From contig NZ_CP156082.1 of NCBI RefSeq assembly GCF_039830145.1, positions 2,746,001 to 2,810,000 on the forward strand: a stretch of DNA of 64,000 nucleotides, read 5' to 3'. The notes beneath the pieces were generated by a model, which was not told the DNA's origin, made no database searches, and saw nothing but the letters and a program-made list of their open reading frames with translations. A program made the translations under genes and the position numbers. Origin of the DNA: Croceibacterium sp. TMG7-5b_MA50. Lineage in GTDB: Bacteria; Pseudomonadota; Alphaproteobacteria; Sphingomonadales; Sphingomonadaceae. Below, piece after piece: positions 62,720 through 64,000 of this stretch (positions are counted from its first letter, which is position 1; each line of letters starts with the position of its first letter).

Positions 62720-64000
62720 GTGCGGTCGCCGATCTGGCGCGTGCCGCCGGACTACAGCCCGAATGGGACGACGCCCATGCCCGGCCGCAGGTCACCGCGG
62801 ACGAGGATCTCGCCCGCGTGCTGGCGGCGCTCGGCTATCCGGCGGGCAGCGGGGCGGAGATCGCGGCCGCGTACGAGAAACTGGCGGCGGAGCGCGCGCA
62901 GCGTGACTTTCTGTCCGTCGACCTGGGTGACGACCTGCTGGTCAACGATGTCGGTACCAGCCACGCAGACCTGACGCTGGAGGACGGCGGCGGCATGACC
63001 CTGCCGCTGGTGCCGCACGGTGACGGGCGGCTGCGCCTGGGAACGTCGCGGGTGATGACGACCGGCTACCACCGGCTCCGCATAGGAGCGCGCGACTACA
63101 CGCTGGCAGTGGCGCCGCGGCGTTGCTTCAGTTTCGACGATGCGGCGCCCGGCCGCCGTTTGTGGGGCAGCGCGGCCCAGATCGCCAGCCTGGTCGATCC
63201 CGAACCGAGTGCGTTCGGTGATTTCGGCACGCTGGCTCAGGCAGCGCGTGCACTGGGGCAGGCAGGTGCCGATGCGCTGGCGATCAGTCCGGCCCATGCG
63301 CTGTTCCCCGCCGATGCCAGCCGGTTTTCACCCTATGCGCCATCCAGCCGGCTGTTTCTCAATATCCTCTACGCCGATCCGCGGCTGGTCGGCGGCGCAT
63401 TGCCTGCGTCGGCAGGCGCGGGCGAGCTGATCGACTGGGAAGCGGCCATTCCAGCACGGCTGGCGGCTCTGCGCGCTGCTTATAATCTGAACAGTGACAG
63501 CGTGCGTCAGCGGGTCGCCCAATATGCGGCGAAGGGCGGTCGCGAGCTTGCGCTGCATGCGACCTTTGATGCGCTCCATGCCCACTTCTTCCACTCCGGG
63601 GCCGGCGGTTGGCAAGGCTGGCCAGAGCATTTTCACAATCCTGATGACGACACGGTGGGTGAATTCGCAGACGCACATGCGGACGAGGTCGGCTTCTACC
63701 TGTTCGCGCAATGGCTGGCGGAGGAGAGCCTGGCGCATGCGCAGGCCGCCGCCAAGGACGCAGGCATGGCGATCGGCCTGATCGCCGATCTCGCCGTCGG
63801 CATGGACAGCGGCGGCAGCCATGCGTGGAGCCGGCCGGATGACCTGCTGAAGGGACTTTCGATCGGCGCGCCGCCTGACCTGCTGGGGCCGCAAGGGCAG
63901 GATTGGGGCATCACCAGCTTCGCGCCGATGGCCTTGCAGCGCACCGGCTTTGCCGGGTTCATCGGCACGCTGCGCGCCGCGATCACACATGCGGGCGGCA
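62716..64000 (+). CDS. malQ: 4-alpha-glucanotransferase (amylomaltase), 3' end beyond window
   Basis: An open frame of 428 codons runs off the window end. It starts MSAVADLARAAGLQPEW and has the N-terminal extension of proteobacterial MalQ, a beta-sandwich (to about 140), then the GH77 barrel: QIASLVDPEPSAFGDFG, SPAHALFPADASRFSPYAPS, GLIADLAVGMDSGGSHAWS and SIGAPPDLLGPQGQDWG. The catalytic Asp/Glu triad would follow and is outside the window. The enzyme transfers maltodextrin chains, making longer acceptors from GlgX products. ATG 62716 overlaps the treZ stop (ATGA). Confidence 0.93.
   Translation, partial: MSAVADLARAAGLQPEWDDAHARPQVTADEDLARVLAALGYPAGSGAEIAAAYEKLAAERAQRDFLSVDLGDDLLVNDVGTSHADLTLEDGGGMTLPLVPHGDGRLRLGTSRVMTTGYHRLRIGARDYTLAVAPRRCFSFDDAAPGRRLWGSAAQIASLVDPEPSAFGDFGTLAQAARALGQAGADALAISPAHALFPADASRFSPYAPSSRLFLNILYADPRLVGGALPASAGAGELIDWEAAIPARLAALRAAYNLNSDSVRQRVAQYAAKGGRELALHATFDALHAHFFHSGAGGWQGWPEHFHNPDDDTVGEFADAHADEVGFYLFAQWLAEESLAHAQAAAKDAGMAIGLIADLAVGMDSGGSHAWSRPDDLLKGLSIGAPPDLLGPQGQDWGITSFAPMALQRTGFAGFIGTLRAAITHAGG

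Overview
The window is a stretch of GC-rich, gene-dense chromosome from an alphaproteobacterium, most likely of the order Sphingomonadales (Sphingomonas-like). The evidence is the sphingomonad style of gene content: many large TonB-dependent receptors for plant polysaccharides, a DUF1674 protein next to rsmB, a short second-type glutamyl-tRNA synthetase, a PaoABC-type aldehyde oxidoreductase and alphaproteobacterial RpoB/RpoC. No rRNA, tRNA, CRISPR array, insertion sequence or prophage gene was found. I see no clear pseudogene, and only the last gene (malQ) is cut by a window edge.

Layout. 1-11 kb holds envelope and housekeeping genes: a class A penicillin-binding protein and a HAD phosphatase on the plus strand; an hflK-hflC-htrA membrane quality-control operon on the minus strand; and, divergent from hflK, a tight chain mrp / molybdopterin oxidoreductase / hemH. 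11-24.3 kb is the gene-expression block: a DUF1674 complex II assembly factor divergent from rsmB, rplJ-rplL on the minus strand, a small regulatory cassette (39-residue secreted peptide, DUF2975 membrane protein, XRE regulator, then a lipoprotein), and rpoB-rpoC on the plus strand ending in a strong terminator. Here rplJL is inverted and separated from rpoBC, unlike the classical rplJL-rpoBC order.

24.4-30.2 kb holds an old-yellow-enzyme reductase, a lipoprotein, gltX and a ZnuD-like zinc/metal TonB receptor with a histidine-rich loop and a palindrome in its promoter, followed by a DoxX protein. 30.3-41.2 kb is a pectin-utilisation region: PL10 pectate lyase, a large TonB-dependent receptor, a FadR-type GntR regulator, a GH95 glycosidase and a PL11 rhamnogalacturonan lyase. 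The housekeeping gene dcd and a small membrane-anchored protein sit inside it. 41.5-49.6 kb, all minus strand, runs trxB, a three-subunit aldehyde oxidoreductase (2Fe-2S, FAD/4Fe-4S and molybdopterin subunits, with no visible Tat signal) and bifunctional putA 12 bp downstream.

49.8-64 kb starts with a MarR regulator and continues as a closely coupled alpha-glucan/trehalose operon: glgE, a treS-maltokinase fusion, glgB, glgX, treZ and malQ. TreS converts trehalose to maltose, the fused kinase makes maltose 1-phosphate, GlgE polymerises it into alpha-1,4-glucan and GlgB branches it. GlgX debranches it, MalQ rearranges the released maltodextrins, and TreZ (with a TreY expected beyond the window) returns glucan to trehalose. 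Stop and start codons overlap at nearly every junction. A GGAAC-N17-TGTT motif 39 bp upstream of the glgE start resembles an EcfG general-stress promoter. This operon and its likely stress control are the most coherent system in the window; nothing seen here amounts to a wholly new system.
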